From contig JBBPSI010000064.1 in the NCBI GenBank assembly GCA_038093515.1, forward strand, positions 1 through 64,000: DNA of 64,000 nt, read 5' to 3'. The notes beneath the pieces are model-generated. The model was given only the letters and a program-made list of their open reading frames with translations, ran no database searches and was not told the origin of the DNA. Below, piece after piece: positions 9,276-21,242 of the stretch. Origin of the DNA: Butyriboletus loyo (lineage: Eukaryota > Basidiomycota > Agaricomycetes > Boletales > Boletaceae). The position numbers and the translations under genes are program-made. The number at the start of each line of letters is the position of its first letter. Position 1 is the stretch's first letter.

Positions 9276-10541
9276 TTACTGCGAAGATGGGGAGGGAAAA
9301 TCCTTGGGGTGGCGCAGCTTATAAGCCTTGAGCAGGGCTTGCGCATGGACCAAGTTCCCATTCGGCTCCCAGGTGTTCTCAGCTGCGGAGTACCCTTTCC
9401 AGGAAACCAGGAACTGGCGGCGTCCCTTGGAGCCGCGGTGTGATAAGATCCGATCGATCTCGTACTCTTCATCTCCGTCTATTTCTTCCGGAGGAGGGTT
9501 TGTGAAATTCGGACCATGTTCCGCAGTTTCGCGATAAGGAGTCAGCAATGACGCATGGAAGACGTCATGGATCTTCCAGGTCGGCGGTAGTCGGAGCCTG
9601 TATGCCACAGGGGAGATTACCTGTGCAATCTCGAATGGTCCTTCCCGTCTTGGGGCGAGCTTCTTTGACGGGTACCTTAGTCGAAGGTTGCGCCCTTCGA
9701 GCCAAACCTTATCGCCTGTCTTCCATGGGCGGAACTTGGATGAGATCTGTTCCTTCATCAATCGCCGTGCTTTCTCATGTGCTTCCAATGCTTCCGTTCG
9801 GGCTCCCGTGAGTTCCGAGAGCCTGGACTCGAGGGCGGGAAGGAAGGTTTTGCCGATTGGAGGGTAGGACCTGTTGAAACGGTAGTGTTCTATTTCTGTA
9901 TTTCACTTACAGCCACTACGTTTCTAGACTGGTCTATATGACATCATTGTCTAGACCTAGTCACGCTTATCACATTACAAATAGCTCTTATTATGCTATT
10001 GGACAATATGCTTAGTCTTATCTCTTATCTCTATCATATCATCATGTATTTCATACTATACCTTATATAGGTACTATACAGAACATAAGTACAAACACTC
10101 ATGTACTGTATATAAGACAGCCCTTATGGCTTGTCGCTTTTCTCTAGATCTTTCAGTTCTATCATCACTACTGTGATATCTCTAAGTTGAGCCTTGCTCC
10201 TTATACTCTGTTTGCGATACTCTCACTCTCGTATTATCAGTGAGTCTTTCCACTGATAGGTTTACCCTTGCATCCTTTGTTGCCCTCGGTGCGCCTGCTC
10301 GGACTTTACCAATTCCGAAAGGACCTTGGCTCATAGCCGACCATGAGGGAGAACGGGGTCACGTTTGTTGAAGAGTGCGTCATTGAGTTGTGGGAAAACT
10401 CAGCCATGGGGAGTAACTCGGCCCATTGTTCTGGGTGGCCATTGCAGAAGATCCGGAGATACGTTTCCAGTTCTTGATTGACCTGTTCCGTTTCGCCATC
10501 GGTCTGAGGGTGATACGCAGAGGAGAGGGCAAGGTCGCCGG
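9276..10541 (-). pseudogene. Ty3/gypsy element D: integrase with chromodomain, interrupted
   Basis: Integrase end of a chromovirus-type Pol. The catalytic-core signature LSSAYHPQTDGETEQ lies at about 10530-10485, followed by the usual WAELLPMAEFSHNS and GYEPRSF blocks. Repeat C (9872-10320, target GGACC) splits the frame. Leaving out C and one target copy, the reading continues in frame into the GPF/Y-like linker (KTGDKVWLEGRNL, GPFEIAQVISPVAYRLRLP) and then a chromodomain (EEYEIDRILSHR, FLVSWKGYSAAENTWEP). The frame stops at 9276. Everything upstream (gag, protease, RT, RNase H and the integrase N-terminus) is absent: sequence before about 10541 belongs to a host gene. Chromodomain integrases are known to direct insertion to marked chromatin. 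Confidence 0.9.
9872..10320 (+). repeat. LTR-like repeat C, copy 3 (inside element D integrase)
   Basis: 449 bp from TGTTGAAA to CCGAAA with a perfect 5-bp target duplication GGACC (9867-9871 and 10321-10325). Same length as copy 1 and nearly identical, with a TATATAAG box near 10108-10116. Insertion into element D is therefore later than D itself. Confidence 0.9.
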
Positions 10542-10578
10542 TGTGAGCAGGCTGACGGATGCGAGATGAGATGCCTAC

Positions 10579-11041
10579 CCATCCCAACAAAGTCCAGAAT
10601 GACGGCTCGGCCTTCTGCTGCGCCGTCTCTGAGGTGAGACCAGAAACTGGGTGCATTCGAGGCGCAGAGGAGGAGGAACCAGACGCGCAAGGACAGCTTT
10701 GGGTCGAGCTCGCGAGGCTTGTAGGATATGAATTGGCTGGCGACTCTACAGAGAAGGGGGAGGAGGGCGGGTGATAGGAAGAAGGAGAGTGTGTAGAGCT
10801 GGAATATAAGATTGTCGAGCTAGTAAATGGCCGTGAGCACATCGGAATTAAACGAGTCGAGAACACGAACAGAGTCAATAATGTGTTGCCGTTGAACGTC
10901 ATGGCGCTTGTGCATGTCATCTAGTCCGTCCTGCAAGTCCGTCGCCGTTGCGTCCGTCTTCCAAATGATCTCGACGACAGCGCGCTTCTTGAACTTGTCG
11001 AGCACACGACTGCTAGTGGCTGTTTGGCTCTGTTGGTACAT
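10579..11041 (-). pseudogene. Truncated DUF1746 / Dsc4-like gene
   Basis: The minus strand from 11041 encodes a basic N-terminus ending in MHKRHDVQRQHIIDS. After an intron (GTTCGT to TTTACTAG, about 10866-10816) comes LDNLIFQLYTLSFFLSPALL, then CRVASQFISYKPRELD and EGRAVILDFVGM. This matches what I know of the fungal DUF1746 family (Dsc E3 ligase subunit 4-like): a short membrane-embedded N-terminal domain that begins with a SLD motif. The family normally continues for a further C-terminal half. Here, directly after FVGMG and a GTAGGC donor-like site at 10578-10573, the sequence turns into gypsy integrase. The gene is thus cut off by element D. The start is uncertain: the ATG at 11041 is in frame, but a later Met at about 10914 would also serve. 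Confidence 0.6.
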
Positions 11042-11117
11042 TGTCACAGCAATATTGATATGGTATAGTATGTACTATGATACACTAAATGACCATATCA
11101 ACTATTAAAATAGAATG

Positions 11118-12398
11118 TCATGGCGGCGATCGTTGCGAGCCACTGGGTGCGGGAGGAGCCCAGGTAAACATTGATTTCATATACGTAGCGTGGTCCATCA
11201 ACGCAGCGTGCGCAGTTGTCGATAGCTCCGCAGTATCCAGAGAATGTTGTCCATCCTCACTATCCGGAGGTTGTGGCTCACGTTCTCTCGTCGGGGTTTG
11301 AGTCGAGTGGTCGTGGGGATTTGGTAGCCTTCCCGGCAGAACAGGTTCCTGCGGATCGCTGGACGTTTGTACCACGACGGCCGGCGTCGTGTTACCCACC
11401 GGGCGCGGTGGTAGTGCACGGATGCGACGGCTGGGGCTCGTATCCGATAAGGAGTAAGGTGGTGATAGTGATTGGCTAGGTGCTGGAATCGGTGGCAAAT
11501 CGTGGTCATACATCGGCACTGGCATATAGCTCTGCGCTCGGATGTTAAGAACAGCATCTTCGAGGTCCCGCGGATCGTCAGTGCTCTCTTGCGTATGGAG
11601 CAGCTCGATATTGTCACTCGCTTGGCGTGTATGCCCTGTGCTCCGTGTAGGGAGGGCGTGGAAGTAACCCAGGCGCCGCGACCGGTCGTCTCGCTTCTGC
11701 ATGCGCAGGCGATACACGTACCGAGTTGCAATCAGTATAGCGTCTTTGCAGCAGAAAAAGTGGTCACCAAACGCGAAAATACAAAGACAAGGAGACCTAC
11801 AAAGCTCCAAGAGCAACAATGCTGCGACGATCGTGATGAACACGTATGTTGAGACACTGGTGAGTTGCGCGCAACTTGACTCCGCCGAAGTGTTCACCAA
11901 TACTTTTGCACAGTAATCGACAAGCTCTTGGCGATTACTTGCGCGCACGGTCACGAGAAAGTATATGCCGACGATGAGATTGAGGACGAAATGAAAGTAG
12001 AGGAAATAAGTGTAAATCGTGACGAAAAGCTGCTTGCGCGCAGCGACGCCGATGAACCTATAAGACGGAGTCGGGTAAGTGCTTTCGTGCGTGAAGACTT
12101 GTGGATCATGCACACCCGATGATGGACGCTACAAACAAGAGACTTTCAACAATCCCTGTCAGAACAAAAACCATGCGCTCCTCGGAGGTGAGCTGGTAGG
12201 AATCTAGGCCATCTTGGTCAAAGCTGGGTTGGCGATCCAAGATAGAGACTTACGGGATAGCTCGAACCATATAATGATCGATATCGCCCCAGAGAGAAGG
12301 AATGTTAGTACGGACGTCAGCACGAATCCCGCGCGAACTGGTATACAGAAGCAGAACGAATTAGAGCGGAATAGCCATGCTTTGAGGTCGATGGGCAT
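11118..12398 (-). CDS. Four-helix integral membrane protein, uncharacterised
   Basis: Four exons (12398-12254, 12203-12116, 12057-11801, 11743-11118) splice in frame to a 371-residue protein. Four hydrophobic segments are visible: around residues 22-46 (SVLTFLLSGAISIIIWF), 58-78 (MVFVLTGIVESLFVASIIG), 85-115 (TYFLYFHFVLNLIVGIYFLV) and 140-165 (FITIVAALLLLELYAILIA). The second half is a long soluble Pro/Ser-rich tail with repeated PP motifs, probably cytosolic. The arrangement is seen in many Agaricomycete hypothetical proteins; I know no function for it. It is transcribed divergently from the histone deacetylase gene, with about 290 bp between the two starts. Splice junctions were chosen to keep the frame and avoid stops. 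Confidence 0.75.
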
Positions 12399-12690
12399 GT
12401 TTCAACGATGAACGTGGGGCACAGCTGACGCAGCGGTGGGAGGAGGATGACTTGTAAGACGGGTGAGTTGTACTGAGGGTGCTCACAGCCCCCCGGGAAG
12501 ATGAGGACGACGGTTCAACTTGGCCGATCACTATGGCAGTGTGTGGGCATGAAGTGGCCAGTGAGCGCTCATGGGCATCACCGTGCGCGACGTCGGCGCT
12601 CAGCCTGGGAGTTCCGGGTTAGCCGGAGTTTCAACGAGGGTTGGATTAGCAAGTGTAGCAAGTTTTGTTGCTACACTTTGGACACCAAAC

Positions 12691-15535
12691 ATGAACGGAC
12701 AGTCCGACGGCGTACCGATGGACGTAGATGACGAGGAAACCCCAGTGCGCGTGCAGCCTCCACCGAGCCTAGCATTCAGGCCCCGTGCCCAATCCGAGCC
12801 TCTCCATGCGCCAGAACAATTCACGGTCGGTTATGTCTATTCCATGGACATGCTCCTCCATGCGTCCACTCACGGTCATCCCGAGCAACCTAGACGTATT
12901 TCGAGGATCTTCGAGGCTATTCAAGGTGCTCACTTGATCTCAAAAATGAAAGAGATCCCCATTCGTCCTGTGTACCGTAACGAGGCGCTCCTGGTACACA
13001 CCGAGGAGCACTGGGACAAGGTCCTCGCCATTCAATGTAAGTGCGGGAAACGCACTCAGTCTGCGATTTCCTTCGACTCGTTCACAATACCCCGACACTT
13101 ACGACGCGAGCTACTTCATCTCTCCAGCGATGACTGCACAAGACATTACCGACTCGGAAAGTTACTATGAATCGCTGTCCCTCTACGTTATGAATGGTAC
13201 CACTCGTGCCGCCAAATTGAGCTGCGGCGGCGTCATCGAGGCGTGTCTGAAAGTGGCTCGAGGTCACCTTAAGAAGAGCCTCGCTATCGTGCGACCCCCA
13301 GGGCATCACGCCGAGCCCGATGAGCACATGGGTTTTTGCTTCTTCAACAACGTCGCCGTTGCGGCAAAAGTCGTTCAATTATGTACTCCAATCAAGCGCA
13401 TCTTGATACTGGACTGGTAAGCTAGTGGATTATGTGCCATGCATGATCTCCTAACACTTGATTCTTGCCAAAAGGGATGTACACCATGGTAAATCCATCT
13501 CTCGCCTTTTGCTCGGAACTACTCACTTTGACCAGGCAACGGAACCCAGCGTGCCTTCAACGACGATCCAACTGTACTGTACATCTCCCTACATCGTTAT
13601 GAGCGCGGCCAATTTTATCCATGCGGTCCCTTTGGCGGTTTGGAGTCCTGCGGAGAAGGCCCAGGCCTTGGCTAGTATGTCCGTGCAATTAGACGCATGA
13701 ACGTTCCTGACGGACCCTAGTTCTGTCAACATTCCGTGGCCCACAAAAGGGATGACAGACGCTGATTATATCCATGCGTTCCAGCAAATTGTGATGCCAA
13801 TTGCGTTGGAATTTGCACCCGAGCTGGTGATCAGTATGTTTGAGAAAAGCTTTCTTGCTTGGCACATTCACAATATACACTTTTCTTCGCAGTTTCGGCT
13901 GGTTTTGATGCAGCGGATGGTGATGATTTGGGAGAGTGCCATGTGACGCCCACTGGGTATGCGCATATGACTCACATGCTAGCAAGTCTGGCTGGCGGTA
14001 AACTAGTAGTCGCTTTGGAGGTGCGCCTGCAGCTCAGATTCTTGAGTGTTCTCCTGAAAACATGCTTTTTTTCTTCACTGCAAGGGAGGTTATAACCTCG
14101 AAGCTATATCAAATTCTGCGTTGGCAGTTGCTCGCATTTTGCTCGGGGATGCTCCACCCGAGTTACCCCCAATGATGGCTTCTGAAGCTGGTACAGAAAC
14201 CGTCTGGCAAGTGGCACTTGAACAGAGTAAATACTGGAAAGGCATCAACCCCAAGGCTTGTGAACCACGTGAAGGTACATATATCATTCCTGACGGGCAT
14301 TTCATTCGCTACCTTTTGTACAGAAATGGACGAAATCACCTTTTCGATACCGGAGATCCTCAAAGGACACAGGCAACATTTTTTATATTCGCAGTATCAA
14401 ATGTTACAGCTTCCGTTGATGCCCCCCTACGAAGAACGCTACGGATCACAGGTGATGTGCACGTAAGTACTCTTTCCTGGCAAGTAACTCATCTTTCGCG
14501 TGATGACCTTGCCTAAGAGATGACTTGCTCGAGAATAAGATGATTGTGATGTTCGTCCATGAATTGTTTGTACGCTTTTCGCCTTCTGCGAGATCTCGCT
14601 AAGTCCGGCTTTCAGCGGAAACCTTCGCGTAGAATTGAACGGGAGTCCCATGTGCGACGTTAACATAGAACATTCGTACCTTGTATATTTCCCCTTGTCT
14701 ACTTGTGTTATCATGACCAATCTCTCTTGCAGATCGATTTTTCCAAGGACCTCATTGCTTGGGTGAAGAATGAAAATTATGCGCTCGTCGATGTCAATCT
14801 CTTTCCTAGGCCATTCGTGACCTCGGCATTGCCCACGTCACTGGTACGATCTACAGGATGGTATTTGACTGAGCTGAATTTGTTGTTTGTAGCGCCCCAG
14901 AGCGGCAGAAAATCCAGCCAGAGAACTTCTAACATACGTCTGGGACAACTATATCCAGTGAGTAGAACGAATACACGTCATCTTTTTGATGCATTCTTTC
15001 CCTTGATATTAAGGCTGTCGAGCGCGACGTGCATTATCCTGATCGGTCACGGTCCGGGTTGCCAGGCCTTGATGGACATGGTCAATGTCAGACGTATGTG
15101 GGTTTGGCAAGCGAGCTTGAGCTATGCTGACGATGTGTAACAGGGGCTAATATGATCAAATACGTCAATCTCATCGTCCAGGTCGTCGGAATGGGAAAGA
15201 TACCTCTGATACCCAAGGATTCCGAGAACCTCCGGCCGTGGTATTCAGAAGTAATGTTCCCTTGTCTTGTCCTTGAGGCTTAATAAACCCTGATGTATCG
15301 AAAGAAATCCCTAGTCATTCTACATCCTCTGCACCCAGCTTTTACCCCAGACCACAAACTTCTCAGACGACATGGGAAAGTCATCCAAATCGGTATTCGA
15401 TACTTATTTCTATATCTGACGTTTTCGCTGATCGCCAATGCTTTTGTAGACGAGGTCAAACCAATCAAGACCATGATGAAGGCCCTTCCAATGATACGCG
15501 ACTATGTACACCGACTGGGTAGACCTACAACATAG
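12691..15535 (+). CDS. hda1: Class II histone deacetylase, Hda1/Clr3 type
   Basis: Removes acetyl groups from histone lysines to silence chromatin. Sixteen exons can be joined in frame into a 669-residue protein. Residues 1-45 are a variable N-terminus; the deacetylase domain follows, with [31 protein letters not shown] (the His-His charge relay and channel), WDVHHGNGTQ (metal-binding Asp and His), [15 protein letters not shown] and EGGYNLEA. From about residue 400 on comes an Arb2-like domain ([30 protein letters not shown]), the usual C-terminal partner in Hda1/Clr3. The start ATG at 12691 gives the expected N-terminal length. Exons: 12691-13036, 13128-13416, 13475-13488, 13536-13674, 13721-13833, 13893-14020, 14085-14274, 14324-14462, 14518-14565, 14616-14682, 14733-14843, 14893-14957, 15014-15093, 15144-15250, 15305-15392, 15450-15535. 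Exon 3 is 14 nt. All catalytic residues are present. Confidence 0.93.
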
Positions 15536-15613
15536 GACACCATACTCTTTCTTGTTCACTTGTTTCACGGTGTTAGTTGTATAATCACCGCTTCTACTCG
15601 TGCAGATAGGTAT

Positions 15614-18600
15614 TCAAAACCATTCCACGGAGCGCCTGCGCGGAGAGATTATCCCCACAACTTGGGCTTCTAGGTCAAGAATCGAGCCACCTCGGGTGGC
15701 GACCAAGTCTCCCGATGAAGAGGTAGCAGGTTTTACCCCGAGCAAGTCCTCTAAATTGGTTGATGCGAGAGCGAGTGCCTCAGATTTGGAGATTCGGCGG
15801 TTACTTTCGAGAGCAGCCTATAGAGAAGATAAATCACGGGGGAAAAAGGGGGAAAAAAAGCTGAAAGACTGGCCCATGCAGCATCAAAGCGGGTGTTGCG
15901 GGCGCTCCATTGCTCAAGGATACCGATGCCAACTTTGACATTGTGGGCGAGCAAGGTAGTGATCGCGCTGTCTTCGGTCAATGGTGGGCCCGGAAGTCTT
16001 GAAGACATTTCATTAATTGAGCGACATCAATGCAATGGGGACTTACATCCTCTTCATCTCCCATGACTCAGGGAATGACCTAGATGGTGTCACGATTACT
16101 CCGACGTTTGCCTCGCCTAGATCTTTAGCCAGTATATGGGCTTCAGCAGCGCCAGCTACTGTCAGCTTGAGCTCAACGCCTTTACTAGCCTCAACCTCCT
16201 TCTTCAACCTGATCAACGATGCGATAATATCGGCATTTTGCGCCTGGACAACTAGCGGAATGTCTCCCTTTCATTGCAATCAAACAAGGTGAGACCAGGA
16301 ATTATCTTATAGTTTACCTTGGCGACACGGTCAAACGGAGTTCCACTGGCAGCGTCCAGCAACAAGCGGCGCAAGGCAGCAATCTGACTGCTCACGCTAG
16401 GGGAGCGCGATGGCGAATGGCCAACATTGACGTGCAAAGCCGCTACATCTTGAATGACAGCGCCTTCCTGTAATGCGTGTGCTGCACCCGTTGAGAATGC
16501 AGTACTTATACCAGCGACTAAGCCTTCGGATGTTGGAGGCGTGATTGCCGACGTTACGCCTGCATGGTAGGCGAGTCTAATTGATGCAGTCTTAGTATTA
16601 GACATGATATCGAAGAACGAAAACCAACAAGGTATCGCGACCTGCAAGTTGCAGACCATCGACGGCCAACATGACCTCATTGCCTGCCAGAAGTTTTGGA
16701 ATATCACTTGATAGAGGATCAAGCACTACGCCGTCATGCGTAGACTGCTCGCCCTGAATCTCCTCCAGGCCCAAAGGTGACCCGTAGGACACCAAACCAG
16801 GACTGAGAGAAATGTTTGCGTAAATGCTACGACTGGACGACAAAAAGAACCTACGCGATTGAGCCACCTTGCAGGTCAAAGGATTCGAAGGCCTGATCCA
16901 AGGTGCTGATAGATCCAATGCAAGCATGCCGTGATCCAAAGCATGCGATTTTGCCCTTTTGGACGACAACTACTCCCGGTTCACCATCACGAGCACTAAA
17001 TACCTCCTGGATGCTGGGCCAATTCCTTTCATATACACTGCTGACGTTAGTAAACACGATGGTATCAGCCTTTGCTCGGCTCGGCATCAACGGCGGAAGT
17101 CCCTGGTATTCGATGGCTGCTTTCGCCTCCTTGTCAAAGTCGGGAGTTTTTGGGAGCGATTGGAATGCAGAGTGTTTCTCCGAAATGTAGGGGTATCCAA
17201 TTTGAGCAATGCCATCAATCCAGACTTGCTTTGGAGTTGCGCCCAAAGCCAATGGGTGGCTATCCCACATTACAACGTCTGCGGATGGTAGGTGAATATA
17301 AGGAAGCCGGTTAACTTTGCGACCTTCTTACCTGCGTCATAACCTGTGCAGAAGATCAGTTGGTGAATAAGTAACATCCAGACCGATTCAACGATACATA
17401 CCTTCACGGATAAAACCGATGCGGTGGTCAAGGCCAAGAACTTTGGCGGGAGTGGAAGTGACGGCGGAGAGCGCGAGGTTGGCGGAAAGGCCATAGTAGT
17501 AGGCCTGTTGGGCTTCAAAAAGTAAGTACCGAGAATTTAACACAGGATGGTCACTCTGAGAACATGTCAGATTCGAGTAGAGAAGCACAGGACCAACTAT
17601 CAGTACCTTCATCGCGACATCTATGCCATTCTCAGCCAATATGCGTGGGGCAAACTCAGAGCCTCGGTAAGCTTCCCTCTTATACCGAGCGTTGGTCGCG
17701 AACAGAGCAACAGCCGGTGTGTGATCTAAATGCAATTATATAAGTGGTACACACAAACAAAGAAAACATACTGTAGGCTTGCTTGAGAGTTCCAGGGACT
17801 AAATAAGTCTCGTGTGCATGGTGGAAAGCAGCTAAGGGGAACTTGAATTCGTTTGTAAGCTAGTATGCAAATTAAATCATCTCCAGCATCCAGTCAGACG
17901 TCGAACGTACTCGGACAAAGTCGTCAAGGTCAACTGCTTCATAACAGTGGGTATGAACCTGGGAAGAGCCAAGAGTTAGCGAGAACTATGAACCCTCTGC
18001 GGTCACGAATACCTTGACGCGACCTCTAAGCACGTCGACAAGAGCCTCCCATTGAAGGTCCTCAGGGAAATCACCAAGGCCATCCCATTCACCAGCCAAA
18101 GCTTTTAAGCAGTAGGCATCCTGACTTTCTTTGATCTTGCGAGCAGTATCATAACTGGCAGACGATGTTACAAAACGTGACAAGTCTTTGACACGATCCT
18201 TACGCTTGGCGGAATGCCCATATGGTGTCCATGCGGGTATTCTCATATACGCGGCCTACAAGGAAATGATAAGCCAGAGTCTCCGTAACATTTGAGATGG
18301 GTACGTACTGGGGTTTTCTCCTGACCATTTTAGATTGATCGTCAATTAAAAAGTAACTTTCATCGTAGGAGGCGTACCACATGCATGTCTGCGGGAAAAT
18401 AATGAACAGGATGTCAACTACAACACGAGAAATTCTTACTTCATCTGCCGCCAGCGTGGTGGCAAGGTAGGGTCAACGCGTGTGTCATTGATGGTATAAG
18501 GAGGCTCAAGTAGCATGGACGAGGGAGATCGCTCTTCAGTGGGGCGTAGTTTGATAACAAATGCTTGTCCTCCTATACCTCGAGTAAGTATATTTCTCAT

Positions 18601-19395
18601 TCGATAAGCTAAAAGTAGCACAACCAATTGCATTAGCTGAACCGGGTAGAATATTAGCAGTTGTGACACCCCCGGATATAGAGAGTCGATATGCATCGTC
18701 GTGTGTGTTAAGCCCATCCAGGCTTCGGAGCCACGGTAAGATTGGTCCTAAAAACCGTGAGCTCGGTGCCAGATAGCACTCGATGAAGAAAGTGGAATAA
18801 CCTTTATATGAATTGGTGTCATCTGCTCCAGCGAATTCGGGAACGCTATCAACTCCAAGATGAGAATGCATATCGACTATCCTGTAACGCCAAAGCATCA
18901 GAGACGTGACTTTGAAAGGACGTGAAGAGGTTACCCTGGGGTTACCCAACTCCCACCGACGTCGAACGTGTGGAAATCCCCATACTTTGCCAAATTATCT
19001 TCGGAGGTGTACCCTACAAACTTTATGATGCCCTTGTCCAACAGGACGTCTACACCGTGAAGCTCATATTGGAGAGGATCTCCAGTCCACACGGACGCGT
19101 TTCGGAGCAAGGTCGCGAGAGTACCGTCAACGAAACGGTCAGATTGGGTTCTCCGCGCAAAGTCAGCCGGTGGCCCGGGCTTCACATGGAGCGTGCTGCA
19201 TTTCTGAAGTGTTTCTTCAGCATGGGGCGGTAACGTGACGGAATCCTTGGCCAAGAGTGTGTAGCGAGAAGCAGACCATAGCCAGACCACCACAGCAACA
19301 CTGCAGAGGCTGAGGGCGCGTGCTAACCTGTTCCCAGTGCGCGCCTGGGGTCTTTCGAGTGCGCCAAGCTGAGTGTAGGTTGGAAGTTTATCCAT
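15614..19395 (-). CDS. Membrane-anchored amidohydrolase, CE9-like
   Basis: Metal-dependent hydrolase of the amidohydrolase superfamily, of the kind often filed in fungi as carbohydrate esterase family 9 (N-acetylglucosamine-6-phosphate deacetylase-like). The N-terminus (ATG 19395, MDKLPTYTQLG) is cytosolic, followed by one helix (LSLCSVAVVVWLWSA), so it is a type II membrane protein with the enzyme outside or in the lumen. The composite beta domain (VLLDKGIIKFVG, GSWVTPG) leads to the metal motif VDMHSHLG, which spans the exon joint at about 18935/18881. Later blocks include SISGGVTTANILPGSANAIG, SGYDAGKKVAKL and, near the end, RGPPLTEDSAITTLLAHNVK. More than ten short introns are inferred; the last exon ends at TGA 15616-15614. 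The true substrate is unknown. It diverges from RAD10 (235 bp between starts). Confidence 0.8.
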
Positions 19396-19629
19396 GGCCC
19401 CAGTATCGGCTGGCAGGCTATGGAACGGGTCAGGTGGGAGGCGTTGCGAGTCGGAATATATATGGCAGTGACTGAGTCGGTCCAACCTGGGCAACCTGGG
19501 AAGAGGTCCTAGGCGAAGATAAGGTCAATCATGTGGACATCGGACAAGCTAGAAATATCCCAACCCCAGCACTGCCACAAATCGGCAAGCCTCAGAAAGT
19601 TGAACGAGTTCAAAGCTCCGAATTAGTGA

Positions 19630-20772
19630 ATGGCCCAGGTCAGAGCGAAGCCGCCTGTAGTACAACCTGGCGTCGGAAATAACATCATCATCAACCCAAA
19701 CCAGGTGAGCTTGCTCGTTACCCGCGACCATCGACTTACTGATGAGTCTCCGGAGCGCTTGAATCCAGTCCTCGAATGCATCCGCAACGTCGGTAAAGAA
19801 TTTGGCGATATCGTCCCCGATTTCCAGGTTGGCCGTACGACATGCATATTATTCCTTAGGTATATTTCTTCTTTCTTACACTTGTTGTGGGTGTGCTGAC
19901 GAACACACCAGTTTGAAGTACCATCGACTTCATCCCGAGTACATTCACACCCGAATCGAGAAGCTTGGACGTTCCTACAATCTGAGAATACTTCTTATCA
20001 TGTGTGACGTCGTAAGCAGGTTTTGCATAGTCTCCCGGTTTTTATTCACCTCATCCTCAGACTGAACACCAAGAGCTGATCAGGGAGCTCACCAAAGTAA
20101 CGTGCTGTCCTTCTCTAGTGACCTGCTGTGAACAATCGTCACAGGTGTGCCTAATCAACAATCTCACTGTCATTGTGGCATGGAGGTACGCCCGTGCCTC
20201 ACGCAACTATTCACTCTGACCCCGCCCCTGAAAGCAATGACGAGGCTGGTCAATACATCGCAACGTTCAAGCAGTTCGAACACAAGCCTCCAGACCTCAT
20301 CAAGGAGCGCGTTGACAAAGATTATGATTCCCAGCTGCGCACTGCACTTACAAGCATCAACAAAGTTAATAAGACCGATGTTGAAACTCTGCGCACGTCC
20401 ATTGGTGTATGTTCGGTGCCAGGCGTCCTTTATCAACGTCTTACATTCCACGAACAGAGCTTTGCGGATATCAGCAGGGCGTCCTCGGACAGATTGCAGA
20501 CTTTGCCGGGATTCGGCCAGGTTAAAGTCAGAAGGATAAAAGATGCTTTCGAAAAGCCATTCCGCAACCAGTCGACGAGCGCGGCCTTCTCGCTTGGCAG
20601 TCAGGTATCGCCTGCCCTACCTCTCAATCCGAGTTCTTCGGTAAATGGAATGCTTCCCGCGGACTCGAATGACAAGCCAAAAGAGAAGGGAGCAACACCA
20701 CTAGCCTCACCTCCAAACCCCCAGTTCCGCGAACCAAGCCCCGTATGGGATATCGAACTCGATCTAGTTTAG
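19630..20772 (+). CDS. rad10: ERCC1/Rad10-type repair endonuclease subunit
   Basis: Non-catalytic partner of XPF/Rad1, which together cut the 5' side of bulky lesions in nucleotide excision repair. Seven exons (19630-19704, 19756-19859, 19912-20011, 20061-20096, 20145-20185, 20235-20406, 20458-20772) join in frame to 280 residues. The central domain shows [46 protein letters not shown] and [12 protein letters not shown], all hallmarks of the Rad10 nuclease-like domain without catalytic residues. The C-terminus has a helix-hairpin-helix pair ([20 protein letters not shown]) that binds XPF and DNA. The tail after about residue 215 is disordered. The start is uncertain: a second frame just upstream encodes a plausible N-terminal extension (TPALPQIGKPQKVERVQ) but is out of frame. 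Confidence 0.9.
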
Positions 20773-21242
20773 CCTATCAGCTGCTCCCTATGCTGATGGA
20801 TCCCCGCCCCAGGTCTGATACTCATTCCGCGACCTCGGAACCGTTTACAGTGGGGTTGGGTGATCCGGACGATAATGTCCCCTCTGAATATAGGAAAAGC
20901 CAGTACTTAATGCGGCTGTGAAGGTGCTCGAACCTATGTACTTAATCTATGCTCAGCCACTCAAAGTATACAGGGGAAGCCCAGTCGGGGAGAGTAATCC
21001 ATAATTCGACGAGTGAGGTGCGAGGTAAGGTGATTTCTAACAGGACAGGTTGAATGCAGAAAATCATGTATAATTGACTGAATACTTTATATAAGTCGTC
21101 AGCAAAGCATCTGACAATTAGGGTAGCTAGTAGGTAGGCAATTCTTGTTGTGTACGAGAATGCCGGGAGCATAGTAATATACGAGTTTATTGCTGATGCA
21201 TGGATGCATCAAAAGGGGAAGCCAGTCCTCACCGCAGTTGAC
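20773..21242. other. Convergent intergenic spacer
   Basis: About 470 bp between the 3' ends of RAD10 (+) and the PIP-motif protein (-). I see no gene, repeat or RNA here. Confidence 0.5.
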
